Assembly (NCBI RefSeq): GCF_023264675.1
Contig: NZ_JAHFVG010000051.1
Coordinates: 1-40,343 of the forward strand
DNA length: 40,343 nt
Origin: Rhodococcus sp. (in: high G+C Gram-positive bacteria)
Lineage (GTDB): Bacteria; Actinomycetota; Actinomycetes; Mycobacteriales; Mycobacteriaceae
Direction: 5' to 3'
Both the position numbers and the translations under genes were made by a program. The first letter of the stretch is position 1, and the number at the start of each line of letters is the position of its first letter. Below the pieces are notes generated by a model that was not told the DNA's origin, made no database searches, and was given only the letters and a program-made list of their open reading frames with translations. Positions 23,403-31,311 of this stretch are shown piece by piece.

Positions 23403-24243
23403 TTTTCGCGCGTTCGCGAAGTTCGGAGACGATCTCGTCGTTCCAGACATGTTCGCGCACAAGGCGATACCGTTCGCGGATCATCCACAGGTAGGCTTCG
23501 GCGTCGGTCTGGCCCTCGAGGATGTCGGCGGCGCGCACCATGCGGACGACCGGTAGGAATTCTTCGCCGAACCAGCGGCGCGCCACGGTGGCGCGGTCGA
23601 CGAACTCGCACAGTTCCTGCATCAACCGAAATCCCCACGCCTCAACGCATTCGCTGAGTTCGGCGTACTCGAACGGATCGGTGACGGTGACGGCCTCACG
23701 CGCTTTCCCGACGAGGGGCACTCGCGAGAGAAATATTCGGCGGTGATCCTTGATCAGGAGGTCTCCCCGGCGATTGATGCCCTCCGGTGATATGCGCGTG
23801 ATTATTTCGGTGACCAACGCGTCGATCGTCGTTCGGTGCATCGCGAACGCGATGGACACACGGTGGTGCCCGTCGAGAACGAAGTGCATGGACCCGATGC
23901 GATAGACCTGGATGGGCGGCATCGATTCGCCGCGGCGTTGGGCCGCAGCGAGACGTTGCCAGCGCTCGCGAATCCGCGCCGACGTCGGCCGGAAGAATCG
24001 GTCGAAGTCCCGCGTGCGGTCCACGCTGCCGACGATAGAGTCCACGCGGATGACCTGCACACCCAGTTGACGTTCGCCGACTTTTCCCAACGCCGCGACC
24101 ACCTCGTCGAACGGCAGGATCGTATTGACGTCGTCGGGTTGGCGACGAAGCCACCCCACCAGACGTGCGATGTCCGCGCGCCTGCGCTGGCGGGTGAAGT
24201 CGTTCTCCGCATCCGCCGCCGGGAATCCGGTGTCACGTGCCAT
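23386..24243 (-). CDS. ParB/sulfiredoxin-like domain protein
   Basis: A 285-residue protein with a ParB/Srx-like core: IRVDSIVGSVDRTRDFDRFFRPTS (65-88), PIQVYRIGSMHFVLDGHHRVSIA (110-132, with DGHHR at 124-128 where ParB proteins have the nucleotide-binding G-E-R-R). The C-terminal half is helical and rich in charge and aromatics; no HTH was recognised, so it is not a chromosome-partition ParB. ATG 24243 overlaps the metallophosphoesterase end by 11 bases, and GAGG lies 8 nt upstream, indicating one operon. Function unknown; a nucleotide-dependent or nuclease role is possible. Confidence 0.75.
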   Translation of the reverse strand: MARDTGFPAADAENDFTRQRRRADIARLVGWLRRQPDDVNTILPFDEVVAALGKVGERQLGVQVIRVDSIVGSVDRTRDFDRFFRPTSARIRERWQRLAAAQRRGESMPPIQVYRIGSMHFVLDGHHRVSIAFAMHRTTIDALVTEIITRISPEGINRRGDLLIKDHRRIFLSRVPLVGKAREAVTVTDPFEYAELSECVEAWGFRLMQELCEFVDRATVARRWFGEEFLPVVRMVRAADILEGQTDAEAYLWMIRERYRLVREHVWNDEIVSELRERAKTTRPR

Positions 24244-24949
24244 GTCGTCGCCTCAGGATCGTGGGAGCGGCAGTGTCACGGCCGCCGTCGCCCGGTTCGA
24301 TCTCGAGCAGCGTGTATCCGACCGTGTTGATGACCGCCGTTCGGTGCAGTTCGAGGTCATCGGGTGTCTGCCCGTGCGGATGAATGTGACCGTGCAGCAT
24401 CAGCTGCGGTGACAGCGAGCCCACCAGATCGTCCATGCAGTCGAAGCCGACGTGCGCGGGATCGGTGTCGTCGCCGATTCCGCGAGGCGGACTGTGTGTG
24501 AGCAGGATGTCGACGCCGCGTCGATCGCCGCGGACCCGTTCGGCCCATGCATGGGTGCGGGTCAACGAGCGGGCACGACGGCGCTGCTGGCGTTGCGTCC
24601 ACTGGTTCGGGCCACCGTTGTAGCGAATCGAACCGCCGAGGCCTGCGATGCGCAGGCCTGCCGCGGAGACGATCTTTCGATCGGCGTTGACCGCCCCGAC
24701 GGGCCCGGGCCAGGTACTCGGCAAGCCCGCACGCATCCATCCTGCTCGGCCCGCGGAGTATCCGGTCAGGTCGGCGTCGTGATTGCCCGGAACGAACACA
24801 CACGGAGCGTCGAGGACGTCCGTCAGGTACTCGAGGTAGTCGAACGGCAGGTCACCTGCCCCCAGGATCAGGTCGACGTCGAGAGATCGAACCTGGCTAC
24901 TCCACAGGGATTCGATCGTTTCGTCGGCGACAGCGAGGACGGAGACCAC
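24233..24949 (-). CDS. Calcineurin-like metallophosphoesterase
   Basis: A 238-residue metallophosphoesterase: GAGDLP (30-35) and PGNHD (54-58) are the G-D and G-N-H-D metal motifs, LLTHSPPRGIGD the H motif and LMLHGHIHPHG the G-H-x-H motif. The first motif is AVADE rather than D-x-H, so one usual metal-ligand His is absent. GTG 24949 is preferred over the longer in-frame start at 25027 because it gives the usual N-terminus (VVSVLAVADE), avoids overlap with the divergent SUFU gene and has TAGCGT 7 nt upstream. First gene of an operon with the ParB-like gene. Confidence 0.87.
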   Translation of the reverse strand: MVSVLAVADETIESLWSSQVRSLDVDLILGAGDLPFDYLEYLTDVLDAPCVFVPGNHDADLTGYSAGRAGWMRAGLPSTWPGPVGAVNADRKIVSAAGLRIAGLGGSIRYNGGPNQWTQRQQRRRARSLTRTHAWAERVRGDRRGVDILLTHSPPRGIGDDTDPAHVGFDCMDDLVGSLSPQLMLHGHIHPHGQTPDDLELHRTAVINTVGYTLLEIEPGDGGRDTAAPTILRRRHGT

Positions 24950-24956
24950 GCGAACG

Positions 24957-24962
24957 ACGCTA
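24957..24962 (-). promoter_or_regulatory. -10-like box of the metallophosphoesterase gene
   Basis: TAGCGT on the minus strand, 7 nt before GTG 24949, no SD. It supports the short start and a leaderless message. Confidence 0.35.
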
Positions 24963-24982
24963 CCGGGCAGCAGTGGTGTTGG

Positions 24983-25579
24983 ATGGACTTCGTGAGCGAC
25001 AGCGTCATTTCTGGTGTCCGGGCACACGTGATATCAGCGATCGGGGACGAGAACCCCTCGTCGGCGTCGGTGACCTTTCTCGGCCTCGAAGCCCTCGACG
25101 TTCTACGATTCGCCGGCAACGACGAAGATCTCGTGCGCTACGTCACTCTCGGCTGTTCCCGTCATCCGATGGCCGATCCCAACGACATGGTGGCCGACCC
25201 GTCGCGCGGCCCACGCGCCGAGCTCGTCCTGACGCTGCGCGGCGGCGCCGGTATCGCATCGGGAGTACACAAGAAGCTCGCGATCCTCGCAGCGTCCCCT
25301 GCTGTCGAAGGCGTCGTACTCGTCGCCGATGCTCTTCTCGATCTCGGTGAGCCGCTGTGGGTGGGGGCTCCCTTCACCGCGGTGCTGCTCGGAGACAGTG
25401 ACATCGAGGATCTCGTACTCCCCGAACCTGCGGATCCAGTCAAGTTTCTGCAGGTGGTGCCGATCACCGGCACCGAAGCCGCCTGGGTTCGGCTCCGCGG
25501 CGCCGACGCCCTGCGCGAGGCATGGACGGAAGCCGGGATCGACGTCCGAGATCCAACTCGATCGGCCGTCAACCTCTAG
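24983..25579 (+). CDS. Suppressor-of-fused (SUFU) domain protein
   Basis: A 198-residue protein that looks like a bacterial SUFU-domain protein: FLGLEALDVLRF, YVTLGCSRHPM, RAELVLTLRGGA, LGEPLWVGAPFTAVLL, FLQVVPITGTEAAWVRLRGAD. SUFU-like proteins in bacteria are often immunity or interaction modules in polymorphic-toxin loci, but no toxin is seen here. ATG 24983 (MDFVSDSV) starts 33 bp from the divergent metallophosphoesterase start. The stop at 25577-25579 is 2 bp from the convergent corA stop. Function unknown. Confidence 0.78.
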   Translation: MDFVSDSVISGVRAHVISAIGDENPSSASVTFLGLEALDVLRFAGNDEDLVRYVTLGCSRHPMADPNDMVADPSRGPRAELVLTLRGGAGIASGVHKKLAILAASPAVEGVVLVADALLDLGEPLWVGAPFTAVLLGDSDIEDLVLPEPADPVKFLQVVPITGTEAAWVRLRGADALREAWTEAGIDVRDPTRSAVNL

Positions 25580-25581
25580 CG

Positions 25582-26670
25582 CTAGAGCCAGTGATTGCGC
25601 CTGAACAGGGCGAACAATCCCACACAGACGACAGCGACTGCAGAGATCACCACGTAGTAGCCGTACGTCCAGTGAAGCTCGGGAATGTTGTCGAAGTTCA
25701 TGCCGTAGATGCCGGCAACCATCGTCGGGACTGCGGCGATGGCGACCCACGACGAAATTTTCCTCATGTCCATGTTCTGCTGCATCGTCACTCGCGCGAG
25801 CGCAGCGTCGACGAGCGAGCTGAGGACTTCGTCGAACTCGGCAACGCGTTCGGCGACGGTCGTGTGATGGTCCTGTACGTCGCGGAGATACCGCCGCACC
25901 GACTTCGGGACGGGAGTGTCCGCGCCCTGAACGAGGTTGCTCAGCGGCGTCGACAGGGGAGACACCGAACGCCGAAGCTCCACCACCTCGCGCTTGAGCA
26001 GGTAGATGTTTTCGATCGGCACGTGGTGGTTCGGCGAGAACACCTCCTCCTCCATGACGTCGACATCGCGTTCGATCGAGGACGTGACGGCCAGATACTC
26101 GTCGACCACATGGTCGGCTACCGCATGGAGGACCGAGGACGGCCCGAGCGCGAGACGCTCGGGGTTCTCCTCCAGCCGGTGCCGAACTCCCGACAATCCC
26201 GAATGTTCACCGTGCCGAACCGTGATGACGAAATCGCGGCCGAGAAACACCATGATCTCGCCGCTCTCGACGATCTCGTTGGCCGTGGTCACGGATTCGT
26301 GCTCGACGTAGCTGACCGTACGGAGCACGAGAAACGCGACGTCGTCGTAGCGCTCCAGCTTGGGACGCTGGTGCGCTTGCACGGCATCCTCGACCATCAG
26401 CTCGTGTAGTCCGTAGCAGTTCGCGACGCCGTCCATCTGGCCTTCGTCGGGTGCATGCAGTCCCAGCCAGACGAACCCCTCGCCGCGTCGACGCACCTCG
26501 GCGATCGCGGCGGAGTGAGTGAACTTGCCGTGCAGCCGGACACCGTCGACGTAGACCGCGCAGTCGACGATGGCGCGGGCCGTCGGGACGGGAACCTTCG
26601 GGCCGCTCGGCTGCGGTTTGTGCGAAGGGCGCAAGGAATGAAGGGACGGCCTCGGTGGCAATGACGGCAT
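25582..26670 (-). CDS. corA: CorA: Mg2+/divalent cation channel
   Basis: A 362-residue CorA protein: N-terminal cytosolic alpha/beta and long helical domain, two C-terminal membrane helices, and the selectivity motif GMNF (323-326, context AGIYGMNFDNIPELHW) between them. The positively charged tail FRRNHWL is typical. ATG 26670 with AAGGAG 7 nt upstream is chosen over the in-frame 26733. A CorA gene (Rv1239c) also follows the sug operon in M. tuberculosis. Convergent with the SUFU gene with a 2-bp gap. Confidence 0.95.
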   Translation of the reverse strand: MPSLPPRPSLHSLRPSHKPQPSGPKVPVPTARAIVDCAVYVDGVRLHGKFTHSAAIAEVRRRGEGFVWLGLHAPDEGQMDGVANCYGLHELMVEDAVQAHQRPKLERYDDVAFLVLRTVSYVEHESVTTANEIVESGEIMVFLGRDFVITVRHGEHSGLSGVRHRLEENPERLALGPSSVLHAVADHVVDEYLAVTSSIERDVDVMEEEVFSPNHHVPIENIYLLKREVVELRRSVSPLSTPLSNLVQGADTPVPKSVRRYLRDVQDHHTTVAERVAEFDEVLSSLVDAALARVTMQQNMDMRKISSWVAIAAVPTMVAGIYGMNFDNIPELHWTYGYYVVISAVAVVCVGLFALFRRNHWL

Positions 26671-26759
26671 GCTGGGCTCCTTACGTGCACTTCGGGCGTG
26701 AAGGCGGCAATCGTACGCCTGCGATACGAACATCCTGCGCGCCTGAGAGACTGGCTTTC

Positions 26760-27605
26760 GTGCTCATCGACCTTCATACCCATTCTTCGGTCTCCGACGG
26801 CACCGACACCCCGGCCGAGCTGGTTCGAGCCGCCCGCGACAAGGGCTTGGACGTCGTCGCGATCACCGACCACGACACCACCGCAGGCTGGGACGAGGCA
26901 CGTGACGCCGCTCCGGCGGGGCTGACGGTGGTGCGAGGGATGGAGATGTCCTGTGTGGGGCGGGGGATCGACGGCGACCCCGTCCCGGTTCACCTGCTCG
27001 CCTACCTCTTCGACCCGACCGACGAGGCCTTCGACGAGGAGTTGGAGCGCCTTCGCTCCGAGCGCACCGCCCGAATTCGGTCGATGGCCGAATTGTTGGC
27101 CGTCGACTTTCCCCGGATCGATCCCGACGAGATCCTCGGGGCCACGGGTGAGTCCGCGGGCCGGCCGCATCTGGCGCGAGCGCTCGTCGACATCGGCGTG
27201 GTCGAGAGCGTTCAGCAAGCGTTCGACACGCACCTGTCGACGAAGAGCCGCTACTACGTCGCCAAGATCGATACGCCACTGGAACGCGCCGTCGAGATGA
27301 TCGACAAGGCCGGCGGTGTCAGCGTCGTCGCGCATGCTCGGGCGCGCAAGCGAGGTCGACTCCTCGATCCGGATCACATCCGGGAACTCGCGGCCATCGG
27401 ACTCGGCGGTGTCGAGGTCGACCACGCCGATCACGACGCCGCGGACACTCGGTTCATGCGTGACCTCGCTGTCGAACTCGATCTGATCGCGACGGGCTCG
27501 TCCGACTACCACGGCAGCAACAAGGTCCTCTCTCTCGGCCAGCACACCACTGCCGTCGATCAGTACGAGCGGCTTGTCGCACAGGCGTCGGGTGTGCAAG
27601 CGTGA
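26760..27605 (+). CDS. PHP-domain phosphoesterase (RnaAM/TrpH-like)
   Basis: A 281-residue PHP protein. Metal ligands are visible in DLHTHSSVSDGTDTP (residues 4-18), AITDHDTTAGW, the VVRGMEMSC Glu, VVAHARARKRG, and GSSDYHG near the end. The family includes 3',5'-nucleotide bisphosphate phosphatases and 5'-3' exoribonucleases. GTG 26760 is chosen because the protein then starts at LIDLHTHSS; a GAGAGA lies about 9 nt before. Its stop overlaps the marC GTG (GTGA), so the two are coupled. Divergent from corA with an 89-bp gap in which I see no clear operator. Confidence 0.88.
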   Translation: MLIDLHTHSSVSDGTDTPAELVRAARDKGLDVVAITDHDTTAGWDEARDAAPAGLTVVRGMEMSCVGRGIDGDPVPVHLLAYLFDPTDEAFDEELERLRSERTARIRSMAELLAVDFPRIDPDEILGATGESAGRPHLARALVDIGVVESVQQAFDTHLSTKSRYYVAKIDTPLERAVEMIDKAGGVSVVAHARARKRGRLLDPDHIRELAAIGLGGVEVDHADHDAADTRFMRDLAVELDLIATGSSDYHGSNKVLSLGQHTTAVDQYERLVAQASGVQA

Positions 27606-28216
27606 TCTTCGATACGACGCTCTACCTGACGGTTCTCATCACCCTGTTCGTGATCATGGATCCGCCGGGTGCGATCCCGGTGTTCCTCTCGCTCGTCGGG
27701 CGCAAGAGCAAGGAAGCCCGAAACAAGGCGGCCTGGCAGGCACCGGCCGTATCGCTGACGGTCATCACCGTCTTCGCCATCGGCGGGCAGGCAATTCTGA
27801 ACTACCTGCACATCGGCATCCCCGCGCTGCAGGGAGCGGGTGGTTTGCTGCTGCTGATCATCGCGCTCTCGCTGCTCACCGGACGCGGAGCGGGCGGCGG
27901 ATCGGAGGCCGAGGACGTCAACGTCGCACTCGTACCCCTCGGTACCCCGCTCATGGCGGGTCCGGGCGCGATCGCCGCTGTCATCGTCTACGTCAGCCAA
28001 GCCGACGGCCACGCCGGGTCGCTGATCGCGGTGGCACTCGCCATCGTGACCATTCACCTCGTGTTCTTCCTGGTGCTCCGATTCTCGACGGTACTGATTC
28101 GTATCCTCGGTGAAGGCGGCATCACGTTGCTGGCCCGCATCGCGGGTCTGCTGCTGGCTGCGATCGCAGTTCAGCTCATTGCGGACTCCGTCCGCGGATT
28201 CATCACAGGAGGCTGA
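27602..28216 (+). CDS. MarC-family integral membrane protein
   Basis: A 204-residue MarC/NAAT-family protein with six hydrophobic segments. Family hallmarks are the first helix with FVIMDPPGAIPVFLSL, and VPLGTPLMAGPGAIAAVIVY in the middle. E. coli MarC has no proven drug role; some relatives transport amino acids. GTG 27602 overlaps the PHP stop. It is followed 4 bp later by a small membrane protein gene with a strong SD inside its own 3' end. Confidence 0.9.
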   Translation: MIFDTTLYLTVLITLFVIMDPPGAIPVFLSLVGRKSKEARNKAAWQAPAVSLTVITVFAIGGQAILNYLHIGIPALQGAGGLLLLIIALSLLTGRGAGGGSEAEDVNVALVPLGTPLMAGPGAIAAVIVYVSQADGHAGSLIAVALAIVTIHLVFFLVLRFSTVLIRILGEGGITLLARIAGLLLAAIAVQLIADSVRGFITGG

Positions 28217-28220
28217 CGGC

Positions 28221-28481
28221 GTGCTACGAGGTTTGAGCGGAGCCGTCACAGCGGGACTCGTCGTGCTGGCAATCGTTGTCGCCGGGGCGCAGTATCTGGG
28301 CGCTCAACGCGGATTTCCCGGCCCGGGCACGGTGTCGGTTGCCGCGCACATCGGTGCCGCCGTCCTCGCCGTCGTCATCCAGCACTTCGCCGACCATCGT
28401 CGACGGGCGTTCTCGGCACTGGCGTCGCTGTTGGTGTTCGTCGTTGCCGGGGTTCTTCTCTGGACTCAATGGTGGGGATGA
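28221..28481 (+). CDS. Small membrane protein of unknown function
   Basis: An 86-residue protein with three hydrophobic segments (about 8-27, 40-58, 66-82) separated by short charged turns (QRGFPGPG, DHRRRAF), ending LLWTQWWG. GTG 28221 follows AGGAGG (28207-28212) by 8 nt and the marC stop by 4 bp, so it is very probably translated with marC and the PHP gene. It begins MLRGLSGAVTAG. No family recognised. The stop lies inside a 34-nt palindrome. Confidence 0.8.
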   Translation: MLRGLSGAVTAGLVVLAIVVAGAQYLGAQRGFPGPGTVSVAAHIGAAVLAVVIQHFADHRRRAFSALASLLVFVVAGVLLWTQWWG

Positions 28482-28506
28482 GGGGTTTGCAAACCCCTCA
28501 TCCCCA
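28473..28506. terminator. 34-nt perfect palindrome at the end of the PHP-marC operon
   Basis: From T28473 to A28506 every base pairs: TGGGGATGAGGGGTTTG and its complement, centred on TTTGCAAA. It includes the last codon and stop of the small membrane protein gene. As RNA it would be a 15-bp stem with a tiny loop; no T-tract follows, so it may be a terminator without a U-run, an mRNA 3' end stabiliser, or a protein site. Confidence 0.6.
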
Positions 28507-28686
28507 GTGGCACACTGACACCACTACGAGCGGCGGCGCTACAGCGCTGCGCTGGATTGTGACGCGCACGAGCTTCACGTCATTTATGGATTCTCCGGAA
28601 GTCGCAGCCACCCAAGGGCGCGCACCGGACATCTTCTTCGAAATGCCTACCGGATGCTTACCGGATTGTGTCTGAGGAGTTATAAC

Positions 28687-29883
28687 GTGACGACTGTGAT
28701 CGAACCGCCGAGCAATACAGCCAACTTGTCCGCCATCACCGACGAGGAGATCTTCCTCGGCCACGTAGGCGGAAAGTTGTCGGTGGAACTCACTGCTCCC
28801 CTCGACACTCAGCGCGATCTCTCCATTGCCTACACCCCGGGCGTTGCTCAGGTCAGCCGCGCGATCGCGGCGGATCCCTCGCTCGCCAAGCAGTACACCT
28901 GGACCGACCGTCTCGTTGCCGTCATCACCGACGGATCCGCCGTTCTCGGCCTCGGCGACATCGGCCCGCGGGCGTCGCTTCCCGTGATGGAAGGCAAAGC
29001 GGCACTGTTCAAGAACTTTGCCGGTCTCAACTCGATCCCGATCGTGCTGGACACCAACGACGTCGACGAGATCGTCGAGACCATCGTGCGTCTGCGGCAC
29101 AGCTTCGGCGCGGTCAACCTCGAAGACATCTCGGCTCCGCGCTGCTTCGAGATCGAGCGTCGGGTCATCGAAGCCCTCGATTGCCCGGTCATGCACGACG
29201 ACCAGCACGGCACGGCCATCGTCGCTCTCGCCGCCCTCAACGGTGCCGCCAAGGTGCAGGGACGCAGCACCGCAGCGCTCAAGATCGTCATTTCCGGCGC
29301 CGGTGCCGCCGGTGTCGCGTGTGCCAACATCTTTCTCGCCGCAGGCATCGCGGATGTCGTCGTGCTGGACTCCAAGGGAATCGTCTCCAGCGACCGCGCG
29401 GACCTCAACAGCGTCAAAGTGGATCTGGCGGCGCGCACCAATCCTCGCGCACTGTCCGGAACCGCCGCCGACGCACTTGCAGGAGCCGATGTGTTCCTCG
29501 GTGTCTCCGCCGGCCAGATCGACGAAAGCTACATCGCGTCGATGGCTCCCGAGTCCATCGTGTTCGCGCTGTCCAACCCCGACCCCGAGATTCACCCGGA
29601 GCGCGCCGCGAAATACGCGTCGATCGTCGCGACCGGGCGTAGCGATTTCCCGAATCAGATCAACAATGTGCTCGCCTTCCCCGGCGTGTTCAAAGGCGCA
29701 CTCGACGCCGGAGCACGCCGTATCACCGAAGGCATGAAACTCGCCGCTGCCGAGGCAATCCTCTCGGTTCTCGGCGACGAGCTGGCTGCGGACAAGATCG
29801 TGCCGAGCCCGCTCGACCCTCGCGTAGCCCCAGCCGTTGCGGACGCAGTTGCGGCAGCAGCGCGAGCCGAGGGTGTCGCGTAG
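28687..29883 (+). CDS. NAD(P)-dependent malic enzyme
   Basis: A 398-residue malic enzyme of the short bacterial type, converting malate to pyruvate and CO2 with reduction of NAD(P). Seen: DLSIAYTPGVA (with the catalytic Tyr), LGLGDIGPRASLPVMEGKAALFKNFAG (catalytic Lys), NLEDISAPRCFEIE (metal ligands), DDQHGTAIV, then the Rossmann motif GAGAAGVA and FALSNPDPEI. GTG 28687 follows GAGGAG by about 7 nt. The 205-bp region upstream holds the palindrome at 28473-28506 and otherwise only a presumed promoter. A bidirectional terminator follows. Confidence 0.93.
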   Translation: MTTVIEPPSNTANLSAITDEEIFLGHVGGKLSVELTAPLDTQRDLSIAYTPGVAQVSRAIAADPSLAKQYTWTDRLVAVITDGSAVLGLGDIGPRASLPVMEGKAALFKNFAGLNSIPIVLDTNDVDEIVETIVRLRHSFGAVNLEDISAPRCFEIERRVIEALDCPVMHDDQHGTAIVALAALNGAAKVQGRSTAALKIVISGAGAAGVACANIFLAAGIADVVVLDSKGIVSSDRADLNSVKVDLAARTNPRALSGTAADALAGADVFLGVSAGQIDESYIASMAPESIVFALSNPDPEIHPERAAKYASIVATGRSDFPNQINNVLAFPGVFKGALDAGARRITEGMKLAAAEAILSVLGDELAADKIVPSPLDPRVAPAVADAVAAAARAEGVA

Positions 29884-29897
29884 GAAACAGGGAAAAC

Positions 29898-29943
29898 AAA
29901 CACCCCGAACCAGCCCTACCCGGGCATGGTTCGGGGTGTTTTT
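29898..29943. terminator. Bidirectional rho-independent terminator
   Basis: AAACACCCCGAACCA (29898-29912) pairs with TGGTTCGGGGTGTTT (29927-29941), and inside it GCCC pairs with GGGC. A T-tract follows on the plus strand (GTTTTTCTT) and GTTTGTTTTCC on the minus strand. It ends both malic enzyme (stop 29883) and the convergent ABC operon (stop 29951). Confidence 0.93.
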
Positions 29944-29950
29944 CTTGGCG

Positions 29951-30649
29951 TCAGTTCTCGATTTTCGCCAGTCCCGACGGCATGCGCCTCAGACGCCCCG
30001 TCCCGGGAACCGAAGCCCAGACGGCAAGGGCAAGCAGCCCGTCGACCACCAGTGTCAGCACCGCGACGAGGATGGCGCCGACCAGAACTCGTCCGTAGTC
30101 GTAGAGGGCGAGTCCGTCGAAGATGTAGCGACCGAGTCCGCCGAGATTGACGTACGCGGCGACGGTCGCGGTGGCGATGATCTGCAACGTCGTGTTCCGC
30201 AGTCCGCCGAGGATCAGCGGCAACGCGTTCGGGATTTCAACCCGCAGCAGCACTTGGAGTTCCGTCATCCCCATGGCGCGAGCTGCGTCCACCACGAGCG
30301 CGTCGACATTCGCTATGCCGGAATACGTTCCGGCGAGCAACGGGGGAATGCCCAGGAGCACGAGGGCGATGATCGGGGGCACAAGGCCGAGCCCGATCAC
30401 CAGGACCAGGAACACCAGGATTCCGAGAGTCGGCAGCGACCGGAGAGCATTGACGAGGCCGACGATGACGGCCTCACCCTTCCGTAGGTGACCGATGAGA
30501 AGTCCGATGGGAATGGCGATGACCGCCGAGACGACAACGGCCAGCAGGCTGTACCAGATGTGTTCGATTATCCTGGCGCCGATTCCGGTAGGCCCCGCCC
30601 AGTTTCCGCCGTCGAAGATGTAGCCGAATGCCTGCGAGAACAGATTCAT
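29951..30649 (-). CDS. Quaternary-amine ABC transporter permease (OpuCD/ProW-like)
   Basis: A 232-residue binding-protein-dependent permease with about five to six helices: IWYSLLAVVVSAVIAIPIGLLIG, LRSLPTLGILVFLVLVIGLGLVPPIIALVLLGIPPLLAGTYSG. The cytoplasmic coupling loop is VDAARAMGMTELQVLLRVEIPNALPLILGGLRN. ATG 30649 overlaps the stop of the preceding permease (ATGA); the earlier in-frame start at 30706 lies within that gene. Last gene of the SBP-ATPase-permease-permease operon; osmoprotectant uptake is inferred. Confidence 0.9.
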   Translation of the reverse strand: MNLFSQAFGYIFDGGNWAGPTGIGARIIEHIWYSLLAVVVSAVIAIPIGLLIGHLRKGEAVIVGLVNALRSLPTLGILVFLVLVIGLGLVPPIIALVLLGIPPLLAGTYSGIANVDALVVDAARAMGMTELQVLLRVEIPNALPLILGGLRNTTLQIIATATVAAYVNLGGLGRYIFDGLALYDYGRVLVGAILVAVLTLVVDGLLALAVWASVPGTGRLRRMPSGLAKIEN

Positions 30650-31311
30650 GCTCGCACCTTCTTCTTTTTCGAATCGGTTCCGAGGCGAGTCCACGGTGTC
30701 AGCCACCGGCCGAGCAGGTACAGCGCGGCGTCGAACACCAAAGCCAGGAAGACGATCGAGATGATGCCCGCAACGATCTGGTCCGGATAGTCACGCTGGT
30801 ATCCCTGCGTGAACAACTGGCCGAGACCGCCGATGCCGATCACGGACCCCACCGACACCAGCGAGATGTTGGTGACGGCCACGACTCTGATGTTGGCGAC
30901 GAGAACCGGAAGCGACAGCGGCAGCTCGACCGAGACCGCACGTCGCAGCGATGAATAGCCCATGGCCTCAGCCGAATCGACAACCGCGAACGGCACCGAG
31001 TCGAGGGCCTCGGGCACAGCCCGTATCAGTAGCGCCGTCGAGTACACGGCCAACGCGATGACGACGTTGAGCGGGTCCAGCACCGGCAGACCGAGCACTG
31101 CGGGAATGGTGACGAACAACGCGAGCGAGGGAATGGTGAACGCGATGCTGGCGACGGTCAGCGTGATCCGACGGATCCAGCGCGCGTTTCTGATGAGCGT
31201 CCCGACCGGTATCGCGATGACAAGTCCGATGAACAGCGGAACGAGCGAGAGATACAGGTGGGTCTTGGTGTAGCCGAGGACGACGTCGAAGTTGTCGATC
31301 AACCACTTCAC
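30646..31311 (-). CDS. Quaternary-amine ABC transporter permease (OpuCB-like)
   Basis: A 221-residue permease of the same family as the next gene: THLYLSLVPLFIGLVIAIPVGTLI near the start, SIAFTIPSLALFVTIPAVLG, and a coupling loop VDSAEAMGYSSLRRAVSVELPLSLPVLVANIR. GTG 31311 overlaps the ATPase stop by four bases (GTGA); the longer frame to 31641 is the shadow of the ATPase gene. It ends with a Lys-rich tail (DSKKKKVRA). Confidence 0.9.
   Translation of the reverse strand: MKWLIDNFDVVLGYTKTHLYLSLVPLFIGLVIAIPVGTLIRNARWIRRITLTVASIAFTIPSLALFVTIPAVLGLPVLDPLNVVIALAVYSTALLIRAVPEALDSVPFAVVDSAEAMGYSSLRRAVSVELPLSLPVLVANIRVVAVTNISLVSVGSVIGIGGLGQLFTQGYQRDYPDQIVAGIISIVFLALVFDAALYLLGRWLTPWTRLGTDSKKKKVRA

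Noticed and set aside
24950..25027. Longer metallophosphoesterase with 26 extra residues
   Set aside because: Would overlap the divergent SUFU start and adds residues unlike the family N-terminus.
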